Assembly (NCBI GenBank): GCA_039545295.1
Contig: BCIK01000017.1
Span: 62,001-126,000 of the forward strand
Source of the DNA: Udeniomyces pyricola
Lineage: Eukaryota > Basidiomycota > Tremellomycetes > Cystofilobasidiales > Mrakiaceae
Reading direction: 5' to 3'
Length of the DNA stretch: 64,000 bases
Position 1 is the first letter of the stretch. Every line of letters starts with the position of its first letter. Of the stretch, positions 36,809 to 48,234 are shown in pieces. The notes under the pieces are model-generated. The model was not told the DNA's origin. It saw only the letters and a list, made by a program, of their open reading frames with translations, and did not search any database. The translations under genes and the position numbers were made by a program.

Positions 36809-39800
36809 TCAACCAAAGATGCAGGCGTAAGCGTCCGTGACACCTTGTCTGTGGAGTGATATCCGCCACCAAGGAAAGGGAGAGGATTCAATAGTAAAAG
36901 GGAGGAGTGTGAGGATTCAATCAGCCGGTGCAAGTGGCTAGATCTCAAGGGTGTCAAAAAAACAGAAAGGGGAGTTTTTTTTTTGGACGAAGCCAAGCTA
37001 GTTGTGTACTTGACCAGCTAAAGAAGATAACCGAGACGAACCTGTCCTTCAACGGCGTAAAGTGCAAAAGACCACCAACAAACCGTTCTCCTTCTTCTGT
37101 GAAGTCTATCGCCGACGGTGACGCAGTCATGGCCGAGGAGGGTGACGAGGGCATCGAAGGGCTCGTCGGGGGGTTAGGCGAGGACGCAGCGGCAGCAGCG
37201 TGATGCTTCAAAGCGTTCTTGGACGTCGCCAATCGGATCCCACCTCGGAGCGAGTGCGAAGCATTTTGACGGACAATAGTTGAAACGGCCTCTTTGAGCT
37301 TCAAGGTGTCGCGTCGGGTACGAGCGAGAAGGATTTCAGTAAACCTGGGGACAGGCGAAAGAAAAAACTAAGTATGGATTAGTACACTATGTTGAGCGAC
37401 TGTATGGTCACGTTAGCAACCCCTCAGCCCCGAGGTGAGTCCACTCACGGTTTGTGAAGCATAGAACTCGCGTAGAGTTTCTTTGGGGACGACGTCGAGT
37501 GACCGAGATGTGCCAGAAGGGCGGGCGTAACGAATAGAATCTCGAGCTTCTTGGATCGCTGATAGGGACGATAAGAGAGGGACAAAGAAGGTTTTTAACC
37601 GATGAGCTAAACACGGAAGAAAGATAATGTGAGGGACACCTGTTACGCGGAGAAAGATGGCGTACAAAGATCTGACGACGATAACATGAGAAAAACCCCG
37701 ATGATAAACCCAAGTCGCATACATAAGCGGTTTTTTTCTTCTCTGGATGAATTCTCTTGCGGCAAACGACAGAACAAAGTGCTTACAAAGACCCGGCTGT
37801 AGACTGACTCAAAGGTCGAGAGCTGCTCTGCTAGCGGCCGAGCTTCTTGGCCTAGCATCGCCTCTGCTCCATTGATCCGTTGTCCAGTCTTATCATTGAA
37901 CGCCCCAGGCAGAACCGCCTTTCCTCGAATCTTGGAGAACAAGCGGTTGAATCCGTTTGAGGATAATCCGCCGGACAACGATGAGAAGCCTCCGATCCGG
38001 TCGCTAGTGTCGTTGTCGGTAGCGAGACCAGCTGCTTTCGGGCCTCCGGGACGGTCGCCAAAGACAGGCGCATCCTTGGTGCGGAGGACATTGGACTTGT
38101 GTCCGATCTGGCGCTCGACCTATCATATGCTCAAGAAAACAAAGCATAAATAAAGACAAGCCCTATTGTGATGAGCGACTGCAGCTTTTCGCTAGGCATC
38201 TTGAGTGGTATACTGTTAGAAGGTCCGACTCACAGCTGCCAAAACGGTCGGCGAGATCTCGAGATCATCTTGGTTTTTGGTTCTGGCAAGCTCATAGGCG
38301 TGACGATCTTCTATGGAGCTCATGCTGTCATCCTCAGCTGAGGAGGCTCCGACGAGGAATGAAAGTGACTGCTTCGATGACAGTGCCCCTGAGATATTGA
38401 TTTGACCTCCGAGCTGATATCAAAGAATGACAGTAAGTAGGAGAGATTGGTCATCCTGCTGGACTAAAAGATCACGAACCAGTCCATCATTGGGGGGGGG
38501 GGGGGCGCGATTTAACTGGACTCACAAAGTAATCCACCCTTCCCGATGAGGACTTCAGCGGAATCATCGATAGGCAATTCCAAAAAGCGGTCCCGTCACT
38601 CTTGTAGTTGAGCAAGATCTCTGTGATGGGCTCGCCAGCATTGAGGGCGCGTCGTAAGTTTTGAACCTGAAATAAGTGTTTTTTTTTTGTTTTTTTTTTT
38701 AAAAAAAACGTCGTGAGATAGACAAAGTCAGAACGACAGCAAAAGGTGAGGATATAGAAGTAAGAACTCGTCGAGTGACACGCTCCAGCATACGTACAGA
38801 CTCAGGATTGGTGCTGGGCCCTTGGAGGAAGCGACAGTTCCTGCCTACGAGTGCCTCTCGCGGATACTTGGTAAGTCTGACAAACCCATCGCTACACATG
38901 ACTATAGGGTGGTCTACTCCAAGCGAAACAATGTTATTCAGTACAGAGCCTACGAGAAATCGAGTCGGCATTGACATTCGAAGTTCACTCACCAGGCAGA
39001 CGTGGGTTGGTCAAGCAGAAAACGTCACCGCAGTCACCACGCTCTTGCTGAGATGTAAACATGCCAAGTCGGACCTTGGCTTGAGCGGTCTGAGAGAGGG
39101 ATTTCGAGGAAATTTGATCAGTCAGCAACATACCATACCTTTTTGTCTTGTCTCAACCAGCAGTGAATCGATAACTGAGGGCGTACAATCTTAGCTCGAA
39201 GGAAACGAGGAAACTCTCGAGCGTACAGCTCATCGAGAGCCGACTCGGCGGCTCGAGAGAACTACAATAGCAGCATATCAAGGCGTCAGATGCATCACAC
39301 AACCGACGAGAGAAGCGATAGATGTGATATCGTTGCTTTGACATGGCCACATACAGGCGATTTTAGTCGATGTATCTCACGAAGGGCAAGGAGGGATTCT
39401 TCCTTCGCCGTTGAGTCGACGTTAATCTCTTCCGGCGCGGCAGGGGCGAGGTAGTTTTCTTCGAAATAATCCCGAGATAATCGGCCAATCAGATGATGAT
39501 CACGGTAAGCGAAAGAAAGAGGAGAGAAAAGAGCTGAGAAGGACGCCTACCGTGCACCGCGAGACTCAAACCCTTGATTTCATCCAAAATTTGCATGAAC
39601 CCCTTCTGATCCTGTACGCGCCACGTGGGAAAGTCATTATGAGCGAATCCCTGAGATCCGAGTACAGTGTGCGCAGATCCTCACCTGATAGAAAGAGAGG
39701 AGCTGGGTCGAAGACGGATGTCCTTCTTTTGTCATGTATTCAAAGAACCTGAAACGGCCCATCTGAAACCATCGATGGGTAGCAAACTCATCAGTAAGCA

Positions 39801-41479
39801 TAAATCTTCAAGAATCGGACTGAGGAGACCATGAGCTTACGGGATCGGCTAGAAGCTCTTCAAAAACCTTCTTTGAAATGAGGCTCGAGATGGAATGGTC
39901 GAGGTCGCGTTCGATCTTAGAGATAGGATGGCTTGTCTTGCTATCTTGCAGGGTGGCTAGATCAGGGAAATTATGTAAAGGCTGTCGGAAGGAGAAAGGG
40001 TGAGGGGAGGGGGGAAGAGATGGAGGGTGGCAAAATCAGGTGACGATTATCATCTTTGCGGTCAGCTGAACCAGATATTGTCATCAAAACTCACCCCCTG
40101 ATAAACTTCGATTGCTGACGCCGTTGAACCGGCGAAAGAGTGGGAGCGCTCTGGTCGGTTCCGTCCGACCGTCGACGTCGGCTGCTCAAGAGGTTTGGAA
40201 CCGGGGGCCGTCGACTCTTTTGTCCCGCTAGCAGCTACACCACCACCGAAGAAGGATGATGGAAGAACGCGTTGAGGTGCGTACAAGGCCGGCGAGACAT
40301 GAGTGGGCTCGGTAGGTGGACTAACTACCGACGCCGGTCGGGGCGCGGTCAGAGAATGGTCGGGGTAAGGGTATGCAGGATAAGGGTAGGTGTACGGCAG
40401 AGGGTGGTGATGCGGTGACCACGGTTGATGGTAGTAGGTAGTGTGAGACGGGTGCTCGAACGGATGTTCGGCTCGAGGAGAGGAGGCTCGGGACTGAAGC
40501 GATTCGGCTTCTTGGCTGGTGGGACAAAATGACTGGTAGGGCTGAGACGAGATTATGTGAGGACTGGGACCGGGTGATGCATAGCTGTGCCATCCTGGTG
40601 GAGGTGGGAATGATGAGAGATGATGAAGTCTGACTGGGGGCGAGACGATCGAGGCATTCGAATCAGATGTAAGCTTTCGGTGAAGGTGAGGAGCGTGATC
40701 CGGGCTGGTGACGTTGGGTTCTAGTCAAGACCAACGGCGATGCAGAACGTGTGCAGGTCGGTCGAAGCGTGTATTAGATCGGAGAATGGCCGTAAGAATG
40801 ATGTACACCCATGTCAATGCAAGAATGAAGAGACTTTATCATGAAACTCACCCTCGCTGTGACCCAACGTGCTGCCGAAAGTGGCGGACCGTTCCCTCCC
40901 ACCACGTTGATCCTCATCGTACTTGCCAAAGATGCTTCGCTCGTCTTCTTCGTCCTCGCTCTGAGATATTTGGCCAGTCTGAGACCTCCCGACATCATAC
41001 AAAGTCGAATATCTCATGTCCTCTGCCTCGACACGAGCTTGAAGCTGTCTTCTTTCAGCCTCGAGCTCCTGGATTCGTTCGCGGAGGTTGGGGCCAACCC
41101 CGCCGAGAATGGAAGCTTGAGGCGGTTCCTTCCTTGGTGATAGGCCAGATCGATATTGCTGGAAGGTGGACGAGTCTGATCGAGAAATCTTGTCCGAAGC
41201 CTTTGCCAGAAGTGGATCGGTGACCTGCGTTTCTGCCTGACTGCCATGAGGTTCGTCACGGCCGCTGGGCCGGCGATGCTGTGATGCAAGGGATCCAGGA
41301 GGGCGCTGAGTGACGTCAGCCGGTATGATAGGGGAGGGATACTCGTCGTACTCGTCATCGAAGCGAAATGAGGCATCGACGCGAAGGTCCGGTCCGGGTT
41401 TGAACGCATTGATGCGGGGTGTATGCAGAGGCGAGTCAGACGGAGAGGCCGAAGAAGGGGCAGGGACTGTGGATGTCAT
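36809..41479 (-). CDS. RGS-LOV-PAS blue-light photoreceptor / G-protein regulator
   Basis: Fifteen exons, in transcript order: 41479-40852, 40720-40095, 39981-39841, 39762-39685, 39611-39551, 39458-39355, 39261-39187, 39089-38993, 38949-38798, 38666-38526, 38413-38234, 38119-37787, 37558-37449, 37344-37042 and 36848-36809, giving 1022 aa. Residues 1-418 are Ser/Pro/His/Tyr-rich. An RGS domain follows at about 425-571 (KVFEELLADP, GRFRFFEYM, ENYLAPAAPEEINVD). The LOV domain (about 604-710) has the flavin-adduct motif GRNCRFLQGP with Cys642, plus the flavin-contact residues N674, N684 and Q705. A second, Cys-less PAS-like domain (about 868-1022) ends LKDRQGVTDAYACIFG. Fungal RGS-LOV proteins are known; light-dependent control of G-alpha signalling or membrane recruitment here is inference. 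The upstream frame closes, supporting the ATG at 41479. The exon 12 to 13 join (228-nt intron) may hide a microexon. Confidence 0.88.
38492..38505 (-). repeat. C14 tract (minus strand) in an intron of the RGS-LOV gene
   Basis: Fourteen G on the plus strand, hence C14 in the transcript sense, inside the intron 38414-38525 that separates two LOV-domain exons. Confidence 0.9.
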
Positions 41480-42366
41480 AGCGAGCGGTGATACGGAGAG
41501 GATGGCTGTCACTGTACTAGGCGGAGTAGACGGGGTGAATGCTACTGCTCGAGAGGAAGGCTAAGGGGCCGAAGGAGTAAAGTCACGGAGAAAAAGCTGC
41601 GTTCAAAGTCAAAGCAAGGTTGTGGGCCGCTCCGCCGCCCTTTCCTCATTGCGTCATGGACCGTGTGGGGACGGGCCGTGAGGATAAATCTTCCGCCAGG
41701 TGGGATGGGAACGTGGTCCGCCTGATAAGGAAGGCGCACTATGACCGGATTCAATCGGTCAGGGCGCTGTTCCGATGATCTGATGAGCAAGGCTTAGCGT
41801 TTGTGATCTGTGATCCGTATATCTGTACTCATGAGTACTGAGTTGTGGCGTGCGGTCAACATGCAACATGATCCGGCCGACTGGGACATCGACTGATCGA
41901 GTGATCATCCAAGGTCATCGTGATTCCATTGTACCATCGCAAGATTGTGCGCTGTCTGTAGCGCTGTGCACAAGCTGTGCACCGTTCCCTTCATTGCCTG
42001 ATCTAAGTACTAAGGTTAGCTGACAATGATTTTATTCCACTGTTCAATCTACTAACTAAATATCGACTTCCCTTCGACCCGCTATAATTCTAATTCAACG
42101 TGTAATCTACTCGATCATTCCCGCCCAATAATTCGGCTCTGCCATCTAGTTACCGTACTGACTGATCTGGACCAGCCTCCAGAGCTCCAGCACGGAGCTC
42201 CAGCTAGCCTGCTCTAGCTAATAGCTAGCTTTTCGATTCGGCTCTACCCGATAATGGCTCCCCTCGTCACCACTATAAGCCACTCTCGGACTCTCTGACT
42301 TGTCTCTCGTCATCAATCATCCCACACAGCTGTCGCTCAGATATCCTCTTCGACTAACTGACCGCC
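41480..42366. promoter_or_regulatory. Divergent promoter between the RGS-LOV gene and AMMECR1
   Basis: 0.89 kb between divergently transcribed genes. Short self-complementary words cluster at 42180-42235 (GAGCTC twice, AGCTAGC, CTAGCT). The side next to AMMECR1 is CT-rich just before its ATG. No credible ORF. Any light-responsive element of the photoreceptor gene would lie here, but none can be named. Confidence 0.5.
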
Positions 42367-43595
42367 ATGGCTCCCTCCATTGTTTCGACTGAGCACGCGC
42401 TCTACTGTTTTGACGTACTCAATCATCACCTCGCTTCGCCGACGGAACCCGCCCCTAAACCGAGTTTCCCAGGTGCAGAGACCCCGTAGTCAGTTCTCCT
42501 CTCTCGTTCATCGATGGAGAAGGACTGACTCTCCAAGGTTCAGTGAGCCCTCTGTGATGGGGACGCAACCATATCATGCCCCACTAACCAGTGATCCCAT
42601 TCCTCATCAGCGCCATCTTTGTGACGTATGAGACGCTCCGGCTTGGAAAGAGCCCGCGTTTGAGGGGATGCATCGGGCAGTTCACCCCGTTCCCGCTCGG
42701 CAAGCAGCTCGCGGAGTATGCTATCGTGGCGTAAGTCCGTGATGCACTCTCTTCTAGTAGAAGTCCTGTTTGATTTGATAAACATGAGGTCTCCATGCTT
42801 GAAGTGGAACGGGTGGAGGTAGTGTCGGGTGACTCACTCGGTTGAACGCCTCCATACGCAACCCGTGTTCCTCCATCTTGCTCTCCCTCGCATCTTTGGG
42901 AGACAGTGCAATCAAAGACTCCCGATTCCATCCCATCACTTCGCGGGAACTTTCGACACTACAGTGCGAGTATGTCCAACGTCTCACCAGAGTCATGATC
43001 CCGCACTTACGCTTGTTTGACTAACGTCATCATGCTGGCTTGCATATCGCTAGGGTCTCCATTCTGACTCCTTTTGAGCCGTGCTCCGACCCTTTCGACT
43101 GGGATCTTGGGACTCATGGCATCTACGTTACAGTCCGCTCTTCCAGCGTTAGTGACGGTTCTGTGAGAATGATAACCAAGTTGCATCAGGCTCGATGCTT
43201 ACTGTGCATGTTTGCCTAATTTCCTTCGCTCTGCTTCACGATCATCATGCACTTACTTTACAGCAGCGAAAGTACACGGCAACTTACTTGCCGCATGTGG
43301 CTCCTGAACAAGGTCAGGATAAGAACACTTCTAGGGTTGATCTTTGCACATACTTCTTTCGCTCATCTTCACAATTTGGTCTTCATGTCTTGACAATAAC
43401 ACGGTACATGCCTCAGGCTGGACTAAAGAAGAAACGCTTCAATCAGCTCTTGAGAAAGCAGGCTTTCGCGGTCGACTCGCCGACATCTGGTCACAGGAAC
43501 GGGGTGGGGATCAGCTTGTGGTGCAGAAGTACCGAAGCGAGAAGTTAGGGGTAACCCATGCGGAGTGGTTGGAAGCGAGGAAAGCGGTGATTTGA
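42367..43595 (+). CDS. AMMECR1: AMMECR1-domain protein
   Basis: Conserved cytosolic/nuclear protein of unknown biochemical function, found from archaea to humans. Exons: 42367-42472, 42592-42730, 42907-42969, 43054-43162, 43264-43312 and 43417-43595, giving 214 aa, near the usual size of the single domain. The invariant LRGCIG motif is at residues 59-64. Also present are AIKDSRFHPI after the family's ALKDSRF, SILTPFEPC, DWDLGTHGIYV, KYTATYLPHVAPEQGW and a C-terminal QKYRSEKLGVTHAEW, all in family order. Phases close throughout. Exon 2 could begin only at 42592 in phase; its first residues (VIPFLISAIFVTYE) are less conserved. It diverges from the RGS-LOV gene. In humans the gene is linked to the Alport-deletion syndrome; the reaction, if any, is unknown. 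Confidence 0.92.
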
Positions 43596-44166
43596 CCATG
43601 GCGCGTGTCAGTCTGGAAGATCGGATGAATCGACAAGTACTGTGACTATATAATCCCGGCGGCCGCTGACCGGTTTGTGTACCATGATATGACCATACAT
43701 ATGTACTGTTTACTGGGGCTGACAAGAGTTGGAGAATAGCTAAGGAGTTTGAGATTAGAAGATTGCGAAATCCACATGCACACTAGCTCTGTATCTCGTG
43801 AATGTCTGTTGTACGTTGTGTATGGCTAATCAGTTCATGGCGCGATATATGATCTGCCGTCTTAGGCAATCCGAATCAAAACTCGTCAGAGTTGAGTTCT
43901 GAACTCGGTTGCGCGCAGGATTTTTCTCCACACTGCATGGCCTGGCTCAATATATATGCAGCATGTGATGCAGTAACTGAGTTTTACTGAACATGTCACG
44001 ATTGAGTTGTCGCAGCTTCATAGCGCGCCGCAGCATGAGAACAACTGCATGAGAAGGTTATCACATGAGGTACGTACGCGGTTGCAGCAGTAATTGCTTA
44101 CAGTCACACTGACGTGCACAGACTTACTTGTGTCTCAATCCAGTAAGGCGAAGCTCAAAGCTGGTC

Positions 44167-44190
44167 AAACGTCAAACGTCGGCAAACGTC
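44167..44190 (+). promoter_or_regulatory. Triple AAACGTC direct repeat
   Basis: AAACGTC occurs twice in tandem and a third time after a 3-nt gap (GGC), about 910 bp upstream of the permease ATG. Spacing and identity suggest a factor-binding cluster, but this is unproven. Confidence 0.4.
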
Positions 44191-44745
44191 AAAGGGGCCT
44201 GGGCTTGGCTTTAGTCATGCTTTTGGCCGGCCGGGGTCAGACTCAGTCACCCTGGGATATGGGATCTCCGACCTATCCGATCACAGTCTCCTATAATTCA
44301 GCGACAGCTTCGAGTGGCTTCGGACCTCGGGAAATTACACAGACTGCCTGACCGTTTATAATTGTGTGCGCACCTCTTATTGCCTGCGTTCGGATGTCGG
44401 ATCGAACGTCAAGTGAGTCGAGAGGGACGATATCATCGATCCGATCATATTGAATATGCGTCCGGCATGAACGAGACATGATGATTATATGTACACGTAC
44501 GCCTCGGAGTCGGCTGATGGCGATGAACACGGAAGGGGGGGGGGGGTTAAATATGTGAACGATCCTCGGTAAGCACGGATGGATGTGCACGATTTGCGTA
44601 TCTGCCGGCCGATGTCAATCACACAGAAGGAGCATGATTGGGTGATGATGATATCGAGGCCAAAGCCAAGACTGGATGGATCGGTGAGAACGAGGCATGA
44701 TGAGATTGTGTTTAGACAACGCGGTTTGTGGCGGATTTCCTTCCG

Positions 44746-44767
44746 TGAACTGGGGATCCCCAGTTCA
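44746..44767. promoter_or_regulatory. Exact 22-nt palindrome upstream of the MFS permease
   Basis: Eleven-base arms (TGAACTGGGGA and its exact complement) meet at a central GATC with no loop, 334 bp before the permease ATG. A perfect dyad of this size is the kind of site bound by a dimeric regulator. No factor can be named. Confidence 0.5.
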
Positions 44768-45100
44768 TCGGATCTCGCACCGGAGAGCGACGACGGCAAT
44801 CCATGGTAAACCGCGCCCACCCTTTTCTTTTGAAGAAACTCTGTCAACCCCGCCTTCCCCTTTATAAAGCTGTCCTCCACACTGACCCTTTCACTCACAA
44901 CCACCTCGCTCCACCCCTCTGCTAATCCCGTTCCTGCCCCTCGATTCGACAGCTCGCACTCGACTTCACTACTATCAGTCCTACTCTCGCCGTTCTTCCC
45001 CTTATCTCATACCACCTACTCCTCTTCACCTCAAGTCTCACCCACCCACTCGCCTCAAGTCAAACCCTACATCAACCCCATTCAGTCTCATAAGCTCACT

Positions 45101-48100
45101 ATGGATACCAAGTACGACCTTGACCGCAAAGCTGACGACCTTCACCTCGAGGATGTCGACGATTTCTCCAAGGTAGGTCCCAGTTCAACCCCGAACCAGC
45201 GATATGCACTATGATTATCACCTACAGGTGGCGTAACCATATTCGAGTCAAACGACTGACATCATTTTGTCTCTTTACCTTTTCTTGTCCGACCGTTCTA
45301 CCTGGATCAGACTCCTCATCCCAGTACCGAGGAGCGTTTGGTGGTGACGGAGGAGCAGGTGCGACATGCGACACCATGCACGACATTCGTATCAGCTCGG
45401 GCGTTTTACAAATGAAACAACGCTAACTCAGAATCTTTGTGCCCACTCGCTTTTCTACACCTCTTAGTCCAACGCGGTCCGACGCAAGATCGATCGAGTC
45501 ATTCTTCCCCTTCTCTGCTGGGTCTACTTCCTACAGAGTGCGTCACTGCTTGATTTGAACACAATCGGGTGAATATATCCTGGGAGCATGAGCTGATAAG
45601 ATTACTGCTTTCTCATTCTTGGCCTCTCTCTGCACTTTCGACCACAGTTTTGGACAAGCTGGTAAGATTGTGGTCTCATCATTTTTTCCCCTCAGCGTTG
45701 TCTTCATACAACTGAAGGCAATTACTCATTCCTTCCCTTACTTCGACAGGTCATCGGCTACGGATCAGTCCTCACTATGCAGACCGATACCCACCTGAGC
45801 GGAAACCAGTACTCTCTCGTCGGATCTGCGGGATACTGGGCTCAACTTGGATATCAGCCAATTTCTGCTCTGGTCATCGTCCGGGTTCCTACCCGAATCG
45901 TGAGTGATCGTATCTCCCTTGCTTCATGGACCGTACCACTCTTGTATATCGATGCTGACTCTTTTTTCTTCGCCACTCTTTCAACAGCTGATGCCAACAA
46001 TCGTCCTCGCCTGGGGAGTGTCGCTCTGTGGGATGGCCGCTACTTCCAGCTTCCAAGGTCTGATCGCTACTAGATTCCTTCTGGGACTCTTTGAGGCCTC
46101 CTGCCTGCCTCTCTTTGCTGTCATCACCACGACTTGGTACCGACGAAGGGAGCAGCCTCTTCGGTGAGTTCTAAATCTTATTCGAGACTGAATCATACAC
46201 TTTCTTCTGTGTTCGTTTTTATTTCCGGTCCACATCAGTCTGATTCCTTGCTTTGTCTGCATGTCTTACTCCTCTATCCTGCAAAACTCTTCCTGTTCTC
46301 AACAGTATTGCTCTTTGGTACGGTGGAAACGGAACGGCTTCCATCTTGGGCTCTTTCCTTGCTTGGGCGCTTTCTCATCTTGATGGTCACGGCGGCAAGA
46401 TTCCAGCCTGGAGGGTTCTCTTCATCATTACCGGCGTTGTTACTGTCCTGACTGGACCCATCCTCTACTGGCGCCTCGACAACTCGCCCGCCGAAGCGAG
46501 GTTCCTGACCCCTGAGGAGCGACTTATCGCTGTGGAGCGACTTCGCGACAACAAGACGGGTCCTCCCACGACTAAGATTGACTGGGCTCAGGTAAGTGAC
46601 ACATGATTGAAGACAGATCCGAGTTGGGTTTTTTGATTTCACTGCTGGTCCGGACTGACATGAGCTTTGTATGATCTCCTATACAGATCTGGGAGGCTAC
46701 CTGGTCCCCTATCACTTGGTTGTTCTGTGCCCTCGCTTTTGCCGTCAACGCAGGTGCTAGTGTACGTTGTCTCTCTCCTGGGTCATATATTACCATTCGT
46801 GGACGTGGGACAAGAGGCTGACATCCAAACTCTACCACGTAACTACAGGTCACTTCGGTCTTTGGTCCCCTCATCATCAAGGGTTTCGGCTTCACCTCGC
46901 AAGAGACTATTCTCCTTAGTGAGTGTTTTCTTTCTAATCATCGACCGCCTTTCATCATTGACAATGAACTGACTTAAATCATGCTTTTTGGTTCATTTTC
47001 AGACATTCCCTTTGGTGCTCTTCAGCTCATCTTCATCTTGACCGCTGCTTGGGGTGCTACCAAGTTCTCCAAAAAGGGTCCTGTTCTCGGTCTCTGTAAG
47101 CTCAATTTTGACAGACCGACCGATACATACCTCGATCGACATCTGCTGACAAAGTTCCCTCCCAATATGTTCGTTCACCTCCAGTGCTGATCCCGGTCAT
47201 TGCTGGCACTGTCGTTCTTTACTGTGAGTCATCGTTGACCCAATTCTACCTTCGATGACGTTTTGCTCAATACCACGCTCTCAATTTTTATCTTAGCTCT
47301 CGGCCGAGCTAAGAAGGACACCGCACCCCTCCTTGTGGCCTACTACATCCTCTCGCCCCTCTACGCCTGCAACCCGCTGATTGTCGCATGGATCGTGAGT
47401 CGTTATTCTATGGGCCCGAGGTTGATACAGACAAATCTGTGGGGCACTGACTTACCCTTTTTCGAACTGCTCTGCAATCTTTCAGGGAGCCAACATCGCT
47501 GGACAGTCCAAGAAGTCTGCTATGCTCGCTTTCTACCAGGCTGCCTCTAGCAGTGCCAACTTGGTCGCTCCTTTGCTCTTCTCGTAAGTCGATAGATCGT
47601 TGCGTCTCAAGGTCTGCCAGTCCATATTATCGATGGTGTCTTTTTCTGACCGCTTGTCTCAATGTCGCAATTGCCTGTCTCTCTCCTGCAGCGTCGACCA
47701 GAAGCCCTACTACCACAAGGGCCTCAAATCTGTCCTCGGCGTGAGTTTCCGCTCATATCATTGCCCTTGCATGCTCCACTTCCCCTCTGCTCTAATCTCA
47801 TCGCTTCGGTTTGCTGACGCAACCCCTTGTTTGTTTAATTGCGATTTCTTTAAACAGATGTTCGTCGCGGGTATCGCCAGTGTGGGTTTCCTCATGGCGG
47901 CTTTCATCTGGCTCAACCGAAGGAACGAACGCCGCCGAGTCGCCAACGGCAAGCCGGCCAAGATCCACGATCGATCCATGGACAAGTCCTACAACAACGC
48001 CGCCACTTCGACGGAGGAGGAAGCTGGCGCTTCGCATGTCGTCTTGAGCAGCAACGCCGATTTGGGCCTGACGGATCTCAAGAACGACGAGTTTGGTACG

Positions 48101-48234
48101 TACTCAGCCATCGTACATTGTCTGCTTTGCATCAATTGTTCTTTTTTTTCTGGAGGGCAGAGCTAACGAACCGTCCTTGATTAATGGTCTCTCTCCTCTC
48201 CAACTTCTCTTCAACCACAGTCTACGCCCTCTAG
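45101..48234 (+). CDS. MFS permease, allantoate/Dal5-type anion:cation symporter family
   Basis: Twelve-span transporter for a small carboxylate or vitamin-like anion; the substrate is unknown. Sixteen exons: 45101-45172, 45311-45358, 45468-45537, 45648-45661, 45750-45899, 45988-46163, 46306-46591, 46687-46761, 46849-46918, 47003-47095, 47185-47223, 47297-47394, 47486-47583, 47692-47740, 47858-48095 and 48221-48234, giving 529 aa with all phases closing. Family marks: RRKIDRVILPLLCWVYFLQILDK at the first span, GLIATRFLLGLFEASCLP, then WYRRREQ, and NIAGQSKKS near span 11. Charged N- and C-termini are cytosolic. Exons 4 and 16 have only 14 nt each; the last encodes VYAL and stop. Upstream lie a 22-nt palindrome and a triple repeat that may control it. 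Confidence 0.9.

Larger units (their letters stand above)
43596..45100. promoter_or_regulatory. AMMECR1-permease spacer with palindrome and repeated motif
   Basis: 1.5 kb without a credible gene. It contains three copies of AAACGTC (44167-44190), a G12 tract (44535-44546), an exact 22-nt palindrome (44746-44767) and a CT/CA-rich leader (44820-45100) running to the permease ATG. The long spacer in front of a nutrient permease is a plausible regulatory region. Confidence 0.55.
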
